From assembly GCA_039807445.1 (NCBI GenBank), contig JBDHRG010000075.1, forward strand, positions 1 to 16,969: 16,969 nt of DNA. Direction: 5' to 3'. Of this stretch, positions 1 through 9,476 are shown one piece after another. Position 1 is the first letter of the stretch, and each line of letters begins with the position of its first letter. The notes beneath the pieces are model-generated. The model did not search any database. It was not told the DNA's origin and saw nothing but the letters and a program-made list of their open reading frames with translations. The translations under genes and the position numbers were made by a program. This stretch comes from JBDHRG01 sp039807445 (GTDB taxonomy: Bacteria; Pseudomonadota; Gammaproteobacteria; Competibacterales; Competibacteraceae).

Positions 1-490
1 CTTCGTCGGCGTGCGCATCGCCGTCAGCGTGGCGCAGGGCCTGGCCTTCGCCGCCGACCTGCCGCTGCTGCCGGTGTCGACGCTGGCGGCGCTGGCGCGC
101 CGCGCCTGGCGCGAAGCCGGAAGCCGGCGGGTCGCGGCGGCGATCGATGCGCGCATGGGCGAGGTCTACTGGGGGACGTACCGGGTCGGCGCCGACGGCG
201 ACGCGCGGCCGCTCGCGCCCGAGCGCGTCTGCGCGCCCGCGGCGGTGTCCCTGCCCGAGCCCGGCCACTGGTGCGGCGCGGGCAGCGGCTGGGATGCCTG
301 CGGCGAGCCGCTGGCGGCGGCCGTGCCGGTCGCACGGGTGCTGGCCGGCGTATTCCCGCACGCGCTCGACATCGCCGCGCTCGGCGCCTGCGCGTTCGCG
401 CGCGGCGAAGCGCTGGCGCCCGAGCACGCGCTGCCGGTGTACCTGCGCGACCGGATCGCGAAGACGCTGGCCGAGCAGGGCAGGACATGA
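1..490 (+). CDS. tsaB: TsaB, tRNA threonylcarbamoyladenosine (t6A) biosynthesis protein, 3' part
   Basis: TsaB is the non-catalytic partner of TsaD in the complex that puts threonylcarbamoyl on A37 of ANN-decoding tRNAs, in the cytoplasm. The frame is open from the first base (codons start at base 2) and gives about 162 residues before TGA at 488-490, so the N-terminal third lies outside the window. Family marks are the FVGVRIAVSVAQGLAFA stretch (the TFTGLRI-like helix of TsaB), AAIDARMGEVYWGTYR, and the ending LPVYLRDRIAKTLAEQ, which matches the usual YLRDKVA tail. Many proteobacteria have rimI overlapping the tsaB stop; here an ATG does overlap it (ATGA, 487-490), but the frame it opens is short and shows no acetyltransferase motif. 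The assignment is confident; the missing start is a window effect. Confidence 0.92.
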   Translation, partial: FVGVRIAVSVAQGLAFAADLPLLPVSTLAALARRAWREAGSRRVAAAIDARMGEVYWGTYRVGADGDARPLAPERVCAPAAVSLPEPGHWCGAGSGWDACGEPLAAAVPVARVLAGVFPHALDIAALGACAFARGEALAPEHALPVYLRDRIAKTLAEQGRT

Positions 491-496
491 ACGCCC

Positions 497-537
497 GGCG
501 CCCGATCGACGTGCCTCTTGCGTGGCGTCCGGGCGCC
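497..537 (+). terminator. Stem-loop just downstream of tsaB
   Basis: GGCGCCCG (497-504) pairs with CGGGCGCC (530-537). A second segment, GACG (508-511) with CGTC (526-529), extends the stem inward after a 3-nt bulge. It lies 7 bp after the tsaB stop and before the next gene. There is no T-tract, so it may be a weak or factor-dependent terminator or an RNA-stability hairpin rather than a classical terminator. Confidence 0.35.
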
Positions 538-605
538 GCCGATGCTGTCGGAGCGTGTACCGGCCGAGTGCCGAAAGTAGCAGCAGACCAAGGAACGAGA
601 CCGCG

Positions 606-1037
606 ATGGCCAGAGTGAAGCTCGAACTGCCCGACCGCTTCGTCTTCCGCACCGAGCTCGAGGTGCGCGTCGGCGACATCAACTACGGCAATCACCTGGG
701 CAATGACGCGCTGCTCGGGCTGCTGCACGAGGCGCGCATACGCCTGCTCGCCGCGTACGGTCAGACCGAGCTCGACTGCTGCGGCGCGAGCCTGATCATG
801 GCCGACTGTGCGATCGTCTACCGCTCGGAGGCGTTCCTCGGCGAGACGCTGGCCGTCGACATCGCGCTCGGCGACTTCAACCGCCACGGCTGCGACGTGG
901 TCTACCGCGTGACCGAGAAAGCCAGCGGCCGCGAAGTCGCGCGCGCCAAGACCGGCATCGTGTTCTTCGATTACGCTGCGCGCCGCATCCGGCCGGTGCC
1001 GGAGGCCTTCCCGGTGCTGTTCGCCGCGCCCGCCTGA
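606..1037 (+). CDS. Acyl-CoA thioesterase-like hot-dog fold protein (4HBT family)
   Basis: A 143-residue single-domain hot-dog protein, the usual size for 4-hydroxybenzoyl-CoA thioesterase-like enzymes, which hydrolyse acyl-CoA thioesters in the cytoplasm. Seen in the sequence: the N-terminal strand followed by VRVGDINYGNHLGND (residues 21-34), where Asp24 and Asn26 occupy the usual active-site D-x-N position and His30 ends the GNH turn, then the long central helix (LLGLLHEARIRLLAAYG). The late strands include KTGIVFFDYAARR. ATG at 606 is preceded by AAGGA (590-594). It stops 12 bp before the next GTPase gene, so it looks like the first gene of a five-gene run. The substrate is unknown, and a role linked to the downstream GTPases is only inferred from position. 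Confidence 0.85.
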   Translation: MARVKLELPDRFVFRTELEVRVGDINYGNHLGNDALLGLLHEARIRLLAAYGQTELDCCGASLIMADCAIVYRSEAFLGETLAVDIALGDFNRHGCDVVYRVTEKASGREVARAKTGIVFFDYAARRIRPVPEAFPVLFAAPA

Positions 1038-1049
1038 GCCGTCGCCGCG

Positions 1050-2555
1050 ATGCGTCCGCGAAGCCGTCCGCTGCTGCCCTTGCGGGTGCTCGCCGCGCTG
1101 GGCCTGAGCCTGGGGCTGGCGCTGCTGCTGGTGCTGCTGCTGTATGTCACCGACCTCGGGCTGTCGGTGTGGGAGCGGCTGCAAACCGCGCACTGGGGCT
1201 TCGTCGCCGCGTACGCGGCGGCGATCGTGCTGCTCGCCGGGCTCGGCGTGTGGACCGTGTGGCGGCTGCTCGCGCCCGCGCCGGCACCCCCCGCCGCGGC
1301 GAAGTCGCCACCGCCCGACGAGCCCGTGCTCGCCACGCGCCTCGAGGTCGCCGAAGCCGAGGGGATCGACGTCGCGCGGCTGCGCGCCGAACTCGCCGAG
1401 CTCGGCCGCCGGCGCGCCGCGGGCAAGGTGTTCGTCGCCGTGTTCGGCGAGATCAGCACCGGCAAGTCGAGCCTGATCCGCGCGCTGCTGCCGGGGCTGG
1501 CGGTGATCAGCGACGTGCGCGGCGGCACCACGCGCACGGTGACGCACTACACGTGGACCTCGCCGGCCGGCGATGCGCTGGTGTTCGCCGACCTGCCGGG
1601 GCTGAACGAAGCCGATGGCACGCTCGATGTGCTCGCCACCGAGGAAGCCGCGCGTGCGCACCTGGTGCTGTACCTGTGCGACGGCGACCTGAGCCGCGAC
1701 CAGGCCCGGGCGCTCGAGGGGCTGTTCGCGCTCGGCAAGCCGCTGCTGCTGGTGCTGAACAAGACCGACCGCTACTCGCCCGAGGAGCTGGCGCTGCTCG
1801 AGGCGCGGCTGCGCGGGCGGCTGGCCGGACGCGCCGAGCTGGTCGCGGTGCAGAGCGGCGGCAGCGAAGAGGTGATCCGCGTGCTGCCCGACGGCAGCGA
1901 GGAGCACCTCACGCGCGAGCGTGCGCCGCAGATCGCGCCGCTGGCCGAGGCGCTGCAGCGCCGCCTCGACGCCGACCCGGCGGCGCTCGAGCGGCTGCGC
2001 GACGTGGCGCTGTTCACGCTGCTCGGCCGGCGCCTCGACGAGGCCACGCGCGAGCACCGCCACGCGCGCGCCGAGGTCGTGGTGCAGGCCTACGCGCGCA
2101 AGGCGGTGTTCGGCGCGCTGGCCGCGGTGGGCCCCGGCACCGACGTCCTGATCCAGGGCTATCTCGGCCTCGGCATGCTCAAGGAGCTGTGCGCGATCCA
2201 CGGCGTCGCCGCGCGTGAGGTCGACTTGCAGCGTTTCCTGGAGCTCGCCAGCGGCCACGTCGGCCGCCGGCTCAACCTGCTGCTGGCGCTGGCCGGCAAC
2301 GTGTTCAAGGCTTTTCCCGGCGTCGGCACCGTGGTCGGCGGCATGCTGCACGCCGTCGCCTACGGGCTGATCTTCGAGAGCCTGGGGCGGGCTGCGGCGC
2401 GCGCGCTCGAGACCCGCGGCACGCTCGCGCCGGAGGCGGCGCTGCGCCTGTTCGAGGACGGATTGCGTGATGATCTGGAAACGCGTGCGCGAAGCCTGGC
2501 CCGGCTGGTGGTCGGCGCTGCGCGCAAGAACGACGACGAAGACCGCCGCCGCTGA
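1050..2555 (+). CDS. Membrane-anchored Era/dynamin-like GTPase (first of a pair)
   Basis: A 501-residue GTPase with two N-terminal membrane helices (about 13-33 and 49-71), a short Pro/Ala-rich linker, then a G domain. Nucleotide-binding motifs are present: G1 GEISTGKS (133-140, Lys139), G2 Thr in the GGTTRT segment, G3 DLPG (181-184) and G4 NKTD (237-240). The order and the DUF697-like hydrophobic C-terminal part (about 360-470, with runs such as LLLALAGNVFKAFPGVGTVV) resemble the YcjF/DUF697 GTPase group. The protein is probably in the inner membrane with its G domain in the cytoplasm. It starts 12 bp after the thioesterase and its last 89 bp overlap a second GTPase gene in another frame. 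The cellular role is not known; membrane remodelling or ribosome/envelope roles are guesses from the fold. Confidence 0.85.
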   Translation: MRPRSRPLLPLRVLAALGLSLGLALLLVLLLYVTDLGLSVWERLQTAHWGFVAAYAAAIVLLAGLGVWTVWRLLAPAPAPPAAAKSPPPDEPVLATRLEVAEAEGIDVARLRAELAELGRRRAAGKVFVAVFGEISTGKSSLIRALLPGLAVISDVRGGTTRTVTHYTWTSPAGDALVFADLPGLNEADGTLDVLATEEAARAHLVLYLCDGDLSRDQARALEGLFALGKPLLLVLNKTDRYSPEELALLEARLRGRLAGRAELVAVQSGGSEEVIRVLPDGSEEHLTRERAPQIAPLAEALQRRLDADPAALERLRDVALFTLLGRRLDEATREHRHARAEVVVQAYARKAVFGALAAVGPGTDVLIQGYLGLGMLKELCAIHGVAAREVDLQRFLELASGHVGRRLNLLLALAGNVFKAFPGVGTVVGGMLHAVAYGLIFESLGRAAARALETRGTLAPEAALRLFEDGLRDDLETRARSLARLVVGAARKNDDEDRRR

Positions 2556-3882
2556 AGCCGCGGGCGATGGCGCGCCGGTGGGCGATGCGCACCTCGCGCT
2601 CGCGCGCGAGAGCCTGCGCGAGCTGCTGGCCGATACGCGCGTGCCGCCCGCGGTGCGCGCGCGCCTGGCCGAGGACTACGCGACGCTCGAGGCGCTGCTC
2701 GAGCGCCTCGAGCACGGCCAGCTGCACATCGTGATCTTCGGCCGCGTCAGCGTCGGCAAGTCGGCGCTCGCCAATGCGCTGCTCGGCGAGACGCGCTTCA
2801 GCACCAGCCCGCTGCACGGCGAGACCGTGCAGGCGCAGCGCGCGCGCTGGGAGCCCTCGGCTGCGGTGCACGGTGCGCGCGAGCTCGCCGACGGCGGCGT
2901 GCACCTGGTCGACACCCCCGGCATCAACGAGGTCGACGGCGAGGCACGCGAGCGCCTGGCGCACGAAGTCGCGGCGATGGCCGACCTGGTGCTGTTCGTC
3001 GTCGACGGCGACCTGACCGACACCGAGCTCGCCGCGCTCAGGAAGCTCGCCGATGGCACGCGACCGCTGGTGCTGGCGCTGAACAAGGTCGACCGCTACA
3101 CGCGCGCCGAGCGCGAGGCCTTGCTCGATGCGCTCGAGCGTCGCACCGAAGGGCTGGTGCGCCCCGAACACATCGTGCCGGTCGCCGCCGCACCGGCCGA
3201 GCAGCGGGTGATCCGTGTCGCCGCCGATGGCGCCGAGCGCGAAGAGCGCCGACGGCCTGCGCCGCAGGTCGAGGAGCTGCGCGAGACGCTGTGGGCCATC
3301 CTCGCCGCCGAGGGCAAGACCGTCGCGGCGCTGAACGCCGGGATCTTCGCCGGGCGCTTCTGCGACCGCCTGAGCGGCGAGATCGTCAGCGCGCGGCGCG
3401 AGCTCGCCGAAGCCGTGGTGCGGCGTTACTGCCTGGGCAAGGGGATCGCGGTGGCGCTGAACCCGGTGCCGCTCGCCGACCTGGCGGCGGTGCTCGGCGA
3501 TGTGGCGATGGTGGTGCATCTCGGCAAGGTCTACGGCTTGCCGGTCTCGCGCGGTGAAGCCGGCCGGCTGATCGCGACCATCCTCGGCCAGATGGCGCTG
3601 CTCGCCGGCACGGTGTTCGGCGTCAACCTGATCTCGTCGGCGCTGAAGGGCGCGAGCTTCGGCCTGTCGACGCTGGTCACCGCCTCGGCGCAGGGCGCGG
3701 TGGCGTGGTACGGCACCTACCTGGTCGGGCGCGCCGCCGAGCGCTACTTCGCCCAGGGGCGCTCCTGGGGCGAAGGCGGGCCCAAGCGCGCGGTGCGCGA
3801 AATCCTCGACAGCCTCGACCGCGACTCGCTGCTCAACGAGGCACGCGATGCGATCCTCGCGCGGCTGAAGGAAGCGCCGTGA
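2467..3882 (+). CDS. Soluble-to-peripheral GTPase with DUF697-like C-terminal domain (second of the pair)
   Basis: A 471-residue protein if started at GTG 2467 (an ATG follows immediately at 2470). It lacks the N-terminal membrane helices of its neighbour but has a similar G domain: G1 GRVSVGKS (92-99, Lys98), G3 DTPG (149-152), G4 NKVD (206-209). The rest fits DUF697: an amphipathic region from about residue 300, then hydrophobic segments such as VALNPVPLADLAAVLGDVAM and LIATILGQMALLAGTVFGVN that could insert into the membrane. The start lies 89 bp inside the preceding GTPase gene, in a different frame, which favours translational coupling. GTG at 3879 of the next gene overlaps the stop. Two adjacent divergent GTPases suggest a heteromeric pair; function is not assigned. 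Confidence 0.85.
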   Translation: MMIWKRVREAWPGWWSALRARTTTKTAAAEAAGDGAPVGDAHLALARESLRELLADTRVPPAVRARLAEDYATLEALLERLEHGQLHIVIFGRVSVGKSALANALLGETRFSTSPLHGETVQAQRARWEPSAAVHGARELADGGVHLVDTPGINEVDGEARERLAHEVAAMADLVLFVVDGDLTDTELAALRKLADGTRPLVLALNKVDRYTRAEREALLDALERRTEGLVRPEHIVPVAAAPAEQRVIRVAADGAEREERRRPAPQVEELRETLWAILAAEGKTVAALNAGIFAGRFCDRLSGEIVSARRELAEAVVRRYCLGKGIAVALNPVPLADLAAVLGDVAMVVHLGKVYGLPVSRGEAGRLIATILGQMALLAGTVFGVNLISSALKGASFGLSTLVTASAQGAVAWYGTYLVGRAAERYFAQGRSWGEGGPKRAVREILDSLDRDSLLNEARDAILARLKEAP

Positions 3883-4192
3883 GCCCGCTGTCGCTGGCCC
3901 CCTGGCTGGTGGTGCTGGCGCTGGTCGGCTGGGCCTGGCATTCGACGCTGCGCGCGCGCGAGCGCGCGCTCGCGCTGTGCCGAGCCGCGTGCGAGCGTGC
4001 CGGCGTGCAGCTGCTCGACGACACCGTCGAGCTGCGCGAGTGGCGAGCGCGCCGCATCGATGGCCGCTGGCACTGGTGGCGGCGCTATGCCTTCGAGTAC
4101 GCCGCCGGCGCCGGCGAGGTGCGCTGCAAGGGCCAGCTGTGGCTGCTCGGCCAGCGGCTCGAGCGGCTCGAGTGGCTGGCGGAAGCACCGCG

Positions 4193-4196
<4 letters not shown>
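3879..4196 (+). CDS. DUF3301 small membrane protein
   Basis: A 105-residue protein starting at GTG 3879, which overlaps the stop of the GTPase gene (GTGA). It has one N-terminal membrane helix (residues about 5-22, LAPWLVVLALVGWAWH) followed by a basic juxtamembrane stretch STLRARERAL and a compact C-terminal domain. The signature of DUF3301 is visible: A-x-x-x-CERAGVQLLDDTVELREWRARR, then WRRYAFEYAAGAGEVRCKGQLWLLGQRLERLEW. The family has no established biochemical role. Its stop overlaps the GTG start of the following sensor kinase, so it is translationally coupled on both sides. The helix plus small cytoplasmic domain would suit an adaptor at the inner membrane, but that is inference. Confidence 0.8.
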
Positions 4197-6601
<2,405 letters not shown>

Positions 6602-6612
6602 CGGCGTGCCGC

Positions 6613-6618
6613 TATACT
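6613..6618 (+). promoter_or_regulatory. Candidate -10 box for the glycine-zipper lipoprotein gene
   Basis: TATACT matches five of six consensus positions and stands out in this GC-rich DNA, 65 bp upstream of the lipoprotein start. No good -35 lies 16-18 bp upstream, so the assignment is tentative. It implies the lipoprotein is transcribed separately from the kinase operon ending at 6601. Confidence 0.4.
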
Positions 6619-6682
6619 GCCGGCCGATGGCGGCGGGGGTGCCGTTGCGATACGCTTTCGTCCCCGAGACAGGAGATCCCGC

Positions 6683-7141
6683 ATGAACACGCGCGCTCTG
6701 ATCGCCGCCCTCGCCGCCGCCGCGGCGCTGAGCGGGTGCGCTCCGCCCAATTACGGCAGTGGCGCCTACACCGGTGCGCAGGTGCGTCAGTCGCAGACGG
6801 TCGAGTTCGGCGTCGTCGAGGCGGTGCGCGAAGTGCAGATCGAGAGCCAGAAAACCGGCGTCGGCGCGCTCAGCGGCGCGGCGCTCGGCGGGCTCGCCGG
6901 CAGCGAGGTTGGCCAAGGCAAGGGTGCCGTGGCGGCGGCGATCGGCGGCGCCCTGATCGGCGGGCTCGCCGGCAGCGCGATCGAGGGTCAGGTGGGCAAG
7001 CAGCAGGGTCTCGAGATCACGGTGCGGCTCGACAGCGGTCGCATCATCGCCGTCACCCAGGGTGCCGACGAGTTCTTCCAGCACGGCGAGCGCGTGCGCG
7101 TGCTGACCGCCGCCGACGGCACGGCGCGCGTCAGCCACTGA
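6683..7141 (+). CDS. Glycine-zipper outer-membrane lipoprotein (SlyB-like)
   Basis: A 152-residue lipoprotein. A short basic N-terminus and Ala-rich hydrophobic segment end in the lipobox LSGC, so Cys19 is the predicted lipidated residue and a lipoprotein signal peptidase site precedes it. With no Asp at +2, outer-membrane sorting is expected. Residues about 58-102 form a glycine zipper (repeated GxxxG/GGLAGS spacing: ALGGLAGSEVGQGKG, then GGALIGGLAGSAI), typical of SlyB/Pcp-type envelope proteins. The C-terminal part (EITVRLDSGRIIAVTQGADEFF) resembles the small beta domain of that family. AGGAGA (6671-6676) is a good ribosome-binding site 6 bp before ATG 6683. The gene is convergent with the deacetylase gene. 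Likely role: envelope integrity or stress; no specific substrate. Confidence 0.85.
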   Translation: MNTRALIAALAAAAALSGCAPPNYGSGAYTGAQVRQSQTVEFGVVEAVREVQIESQKTGVGALSGAALGGLAGSEVGQGKGAVAAAIGGALIGGLAGSAIEGQVGKQQGLEITVRLDSGRIIAVTQGADEFFQHGERVRVLTAADGTARVSH

Positions 7142-7154
7142 TACGCGAGCGAGC

Positions 7155-7203
7155 GGTGAGCGGGGATGAGTCATGGGAAGTCGCCTCCCCATTCCCCATC
7201 ACC
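7155..7203. terminator. Imperfect long hairpin between convergent genes
   Basis: GGTGA (7155-7159) pairs with TCACC (7199-7203), GGGGA (7162-7166) with TCCCC (7193-7197), and TATGGGA-type bases (7173-7178) with the start of the right arm (7186-7192); bases 7167-7172 bulge out. It lies between the lipoprotein stop (7141) and the deacetylase stop (7199), where a bidirectional terminator is expected. There is no T-tract, so this is a structural suggestion only. Confidence 0.4.
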
Positions 7204-8098
7204 CATTCCTGATCGCCAGGTCAGCGGCGCGGCACACCGTCGCGAAGTGGATGTCGACGATGTCGGCGAGGTCCTCGGCGTAGCCGCCGGCCATCGCCAC
7301 CGCGACCGGCAGGCCGGCGCGGGCGCAGCGCTCGAGCACCAGCGCATCGCGCGCCGCCAGCCCGGACTTGCTGAGCGCCAGCCGGCCGAGCCGGTCGCCG
7401 GTGTACGGGTCGGCGCCGGCCAGGTAGATCACCAGCTCGGCGCGGGCGCGCGCCAGCGCCTGCGCCACTCCCGCCTCCAGCGCTTCCAGGTAGGCCGCGT
7501 CGCCGGTGCCGTCGGCGAGCTCGACGTCGAGGTCGCTGGTTTCCTTCTTGAACGGGAAGTTGCGCCCGCCGTGGATCGAGAAGGTGAAGACGCTGTCGTC
7601 GCCGGCGAGGATCGCCGCGGTGCCGTTGCCCTGGTGCACGTCGGCATCGACGATCAGCACGCGCGCGGCGCGGCCCTCGGCCTGCATCGCACGCGCGGCG
7701 ATCGCCGCGTCGTTGAACACGCAGAAGCCCTGCGCCTGGTCGGCGAAGGCGTGGTGCGTGCCGCCGGCGAGGTTGGCGGCGGTGCCGTCGGTGAGCGCGG
7801 CGCGGCAGGCGGCGATCGTCGCGCCGCTCGAGCGGCGCGAGCGCTCGACCATCGCCGGCGACCACGGGAAGCCGAGCACGCGCTGCTCGCGTTCGCTGAG
7901 CTCGCCGCGGACCACGCGACCGAGGTACTCGGGGGTGTGCGCGCGCAGGATCTCGGCATCGCTCGCCGGCGCCGGTTCGAGCAGCTCGAAGCGCGGATCG
8001 GTCTGCACCCGCTCGCGCAGCGCCGCGTACTTGCGCATCGGGAAGCGGTGTCCTGCCGGCAGCGGCAGCACGAAGTGGTCGCAGTAGAAGGCTTTCAT
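7199..8098 (-). CDS. Histone deacetylase family protein (class IV-like amidohydrolase)
   Basis: A 299-residue zinc-dependent deacetylase/amidohydrolase, cytoplasmic, of the compact bacterial class resembling HDAC11. The active-site set is complete: the His pair in GGTHHAF (His115-His116), the metal ligands in DADVHQGNGT (Asp153, His155), the third ligand in AGADPYTGD (Asp230), and the transition-state Tyr in GGYAED (Tyr273). Length fits the family. In bacteria these enzymes act on acetylated polyamines, lysine or other small amides; the substrate cannot be read from the sequence. ATG at 8098 is 4 bp beyond the stop of the upstream 412-aa gene, so the two are almost certainly co-transcribed and perhaps act on the same substrate. 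Confidence 0.92.
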   Translation of the reverse strand: MKAFYCDHFVLPLPAGHRFPMRKYAALRERVQTDPRFELLEPAPASDAEILRAHTPEYLGRVVRGELSEREQRVLGFPWSPAMVERSRRSSGATIAACRAALTDGTAANLAGGTHHAFADQAQGFCVFNDAAIAARAMQAEGRAARVLIVDADVHQGNGTAAILAGDDSVFTFSIHGGRNFPFKKETSDLDVELADGTGDAAYLEALEAGVAQALARARAELVIYLAGADPYTGDRLGRLALSKSGLAARDALVLERCARAGLPVAVAMAGGYAEDLADIVDIHFATVCRAADLAIRNG

Positions 8099-8102
8099 GG
8101 CC

Positions 8103-9341
8103 TCAGTGCCGCACCGCCGGCGTCGCCTCGATCGCCGGGTCGAGGCAGCGGCCGTGCGGCGAGTGCAGCACCGCGGCGGGGTGGATCACGTTGTGCTCGG
8201 CAGCCCGCGCCGTCAGCGCCTCGGCGATCGCATTCGGGCCGCGGGCGGTGAGCGGGTAGTGGTGCTCGAGGCCCAGGCGTCGGCCGTCGGCGGCATAGGC
8301 GGCGACGGTGTACGCCAGCGTGCCCAGACCCTCGTCGAACTGGTGCGTGATCGCGAGCCGGGCCTCGGCGCCGGCTTCCTCGGCGCGCTCGACCGTCTCG
8401 ACCAGATAGTCGCCGGTCAGCGCCTGCGCGAGCTGCAGCCGCGCCAGCATCGCCGGCGTGGCGTCGATCGCTTCGGGAGCGAGCGCGACCCGGACCGGCA
8501 GCGCGTACGCCTCCAGCCCCATGCAGTACTGGCGCTGGGTGCGCTGCCACTCGAGGTAGGCCGCGACCAGCGCCTCGCCGTCGAGCGCATGGCCGGGGCC
8601 CGCTTGGGCCCAGTCGTCGAAGGTCCAGAACGGCGTGTGCACCGCGCCCTGGGCGAAGATGAAGCGGTTGCCGGCGGGCAGGCGCACGTCGCAGGCGCCC
8701 TCGCGGCCGAGGAAGGCGTGCTCGAGCAGCTGCCACAGCCCGGCGAAGCCGGCCTGCTCGAGCTGCACCTGCAGCAGCGCGCAGAGGTCGCCGAGCGTCG
8801 CATACGACAGGTGGCGCATCGGCAGGCCGAAGGCGCGCTCGGCTTCGGCGCGCGTCGCGGCCGAGGCGGCGCCGCGCGTGAGCAGCGTATCCTCGAGCTC
8901 GAGCGCCAGGGCGTCGATCTCGGTCCTGGGCCCGGCGAGCACCAGGGGCAGCATCAGCAGCGGGCCGGCGCCCGGGCGGCGCTCGGGGTTCAGCGCCGCG
9001 AGCGTGAAGGCGCGGCCGTCGTCGCAGCCGAGCGCGATCAGCTGCGGCACGAAGCCGGCCTCGCGCACCGTGCCGTGGAACACCGCTTCGAGCGCGCGTA
9101 CCAGCGGGAAGCCGGGGCGCATCACCTCGGTCTGGTCGTACAGCGCACCGGGGACGACCAGCGTGAAGCGGGCTATGCCGCCGACGATGCGTTCGAGATC
9201 GGCGGCGACGAGCCCGGCCAGCCGCGCGGCGGCCTCGCGCGCCAGCGGCGCCGGAACCGCGACCTCGGGGGCATTCAGCTCGAGGGTCAGGACGGCCGAG
9301 CAGGTGGCGAGCTCGGACGGGGCGGGCTGGATTTCGGCCAC
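8103..9341 (-). CDS. Conserved-looking protein of unknown function upstream of the deacetylase
   Basis: A 412-residue protein started at GTG 9341 (a GAGG purine run lies at about 9349-9352 on the opposite strand text). I do not recognise the family. What can be seen: no signal peptide or membrane helix; a mixed alpha/beta composition; a central Phe/Trp/Asp-rich segment FIFAQGAVHTPFWTFDDWAQ (about residues 229-248); ECQ-like YLEWQRTQRQYCMGLEAY afterwards; and a C-terminal part rich in His (NVIHPAAVLHSPHGRCLDP). Codon use is the same as its neighbours, so the frame is probably real. It ends 4 bp before the deacetylase start, implying a two-gene operon. A role in the same reaction is inferred only from that arrangement. 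Confidence 0.8.
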   Translation of the reverse strand: MAEIQPAPSELATCSAVLTLELNAPEVAVPAPLAREAAARLAGLVAADLERIVGGIARFTLVVPGALYDQTEVMRPGFPLVRALEAVFHGTVREAGFVPQLIALGCDDGRAFTLAALNPERRPGAGPLLMLPLVLAGPRTEIDALALELEDTLLTRGAASAATRAEAERAFGLPMRHLSYATLGDLCALLQVQLEQAGFAGLWQLLEHAFLGREGACDVRLPAGNRFIFAQGAVHTPFWTFDDWAQAGPGHALDGEALVAAYLEWQRTQRQYCMGLEAYALPVRVALAPEAIDATPAMLARLQLAQALTGDYLVETVERAEEAGAEARLAITHQFDEGLGTLAYTVAAYAADGRRLGLEHHYPLTARGPNAIAEALTARAAEHNVIHPAAVLHSPHGRCLDPAIEATPAVRH

Positions 9342-9370
9342 GGCAAACCTCTGCGGCAGTCAAGGGTGCG

Positions 9371-9442
9371 TACTATAGCGGACGCGGGTTGCACGCGCGT
9401 CACCAAAGGACACGATGTCCGGGCGCCGCGGCGGGGTATGCT
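9371..9442. promoter_or_regulatory. Divergent intergenic region with -10-like boxes
   Basis: The 135-bp gap between the minus-strand unknown gene and the plus-strand acyltransferase holds two AT-richer hexamers. On the minus strand TATAGT (9377-9372) is 30 bp upstream of the GTG start. On the plus strand TATGCT (9437-9442) is 34 bp upstream of ATG 9477. Neither has a convincing -35, so both are proposed only as -10 elements of divergent promoters. Confidence 0.35.
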
Positions 9443-9476
9443 TGCGCAGCCGGGCGCACTGAGGTTCGAGAACACG

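Noticed and set aside
487..618. Short frame opening at the ATG that overlaps the tsaB stop, where rimI often begins
   Set aside because: Only 43 codons, no acetyltransferase motif, and it runs into the start of the thioesterase gene; a hairpin lies in it instead.
24..2351. 775-codon minus-strand open frame
   Set aside because: It is antisense to tsaB, the thioesterase and the first GTPase, all with clear family motifs; its translation is low-complexity Arg/Ala/Gln/His typical of shadows in GC-rich DNA.
8097..9476. Plus-strand extension of the acyltransferase frame upstream of ATG 9477
   Set aside because: It is antisense to the 412-aa gene; homology to the acyltransferase family begins only after 9477, where a ribosome-binding site is present.
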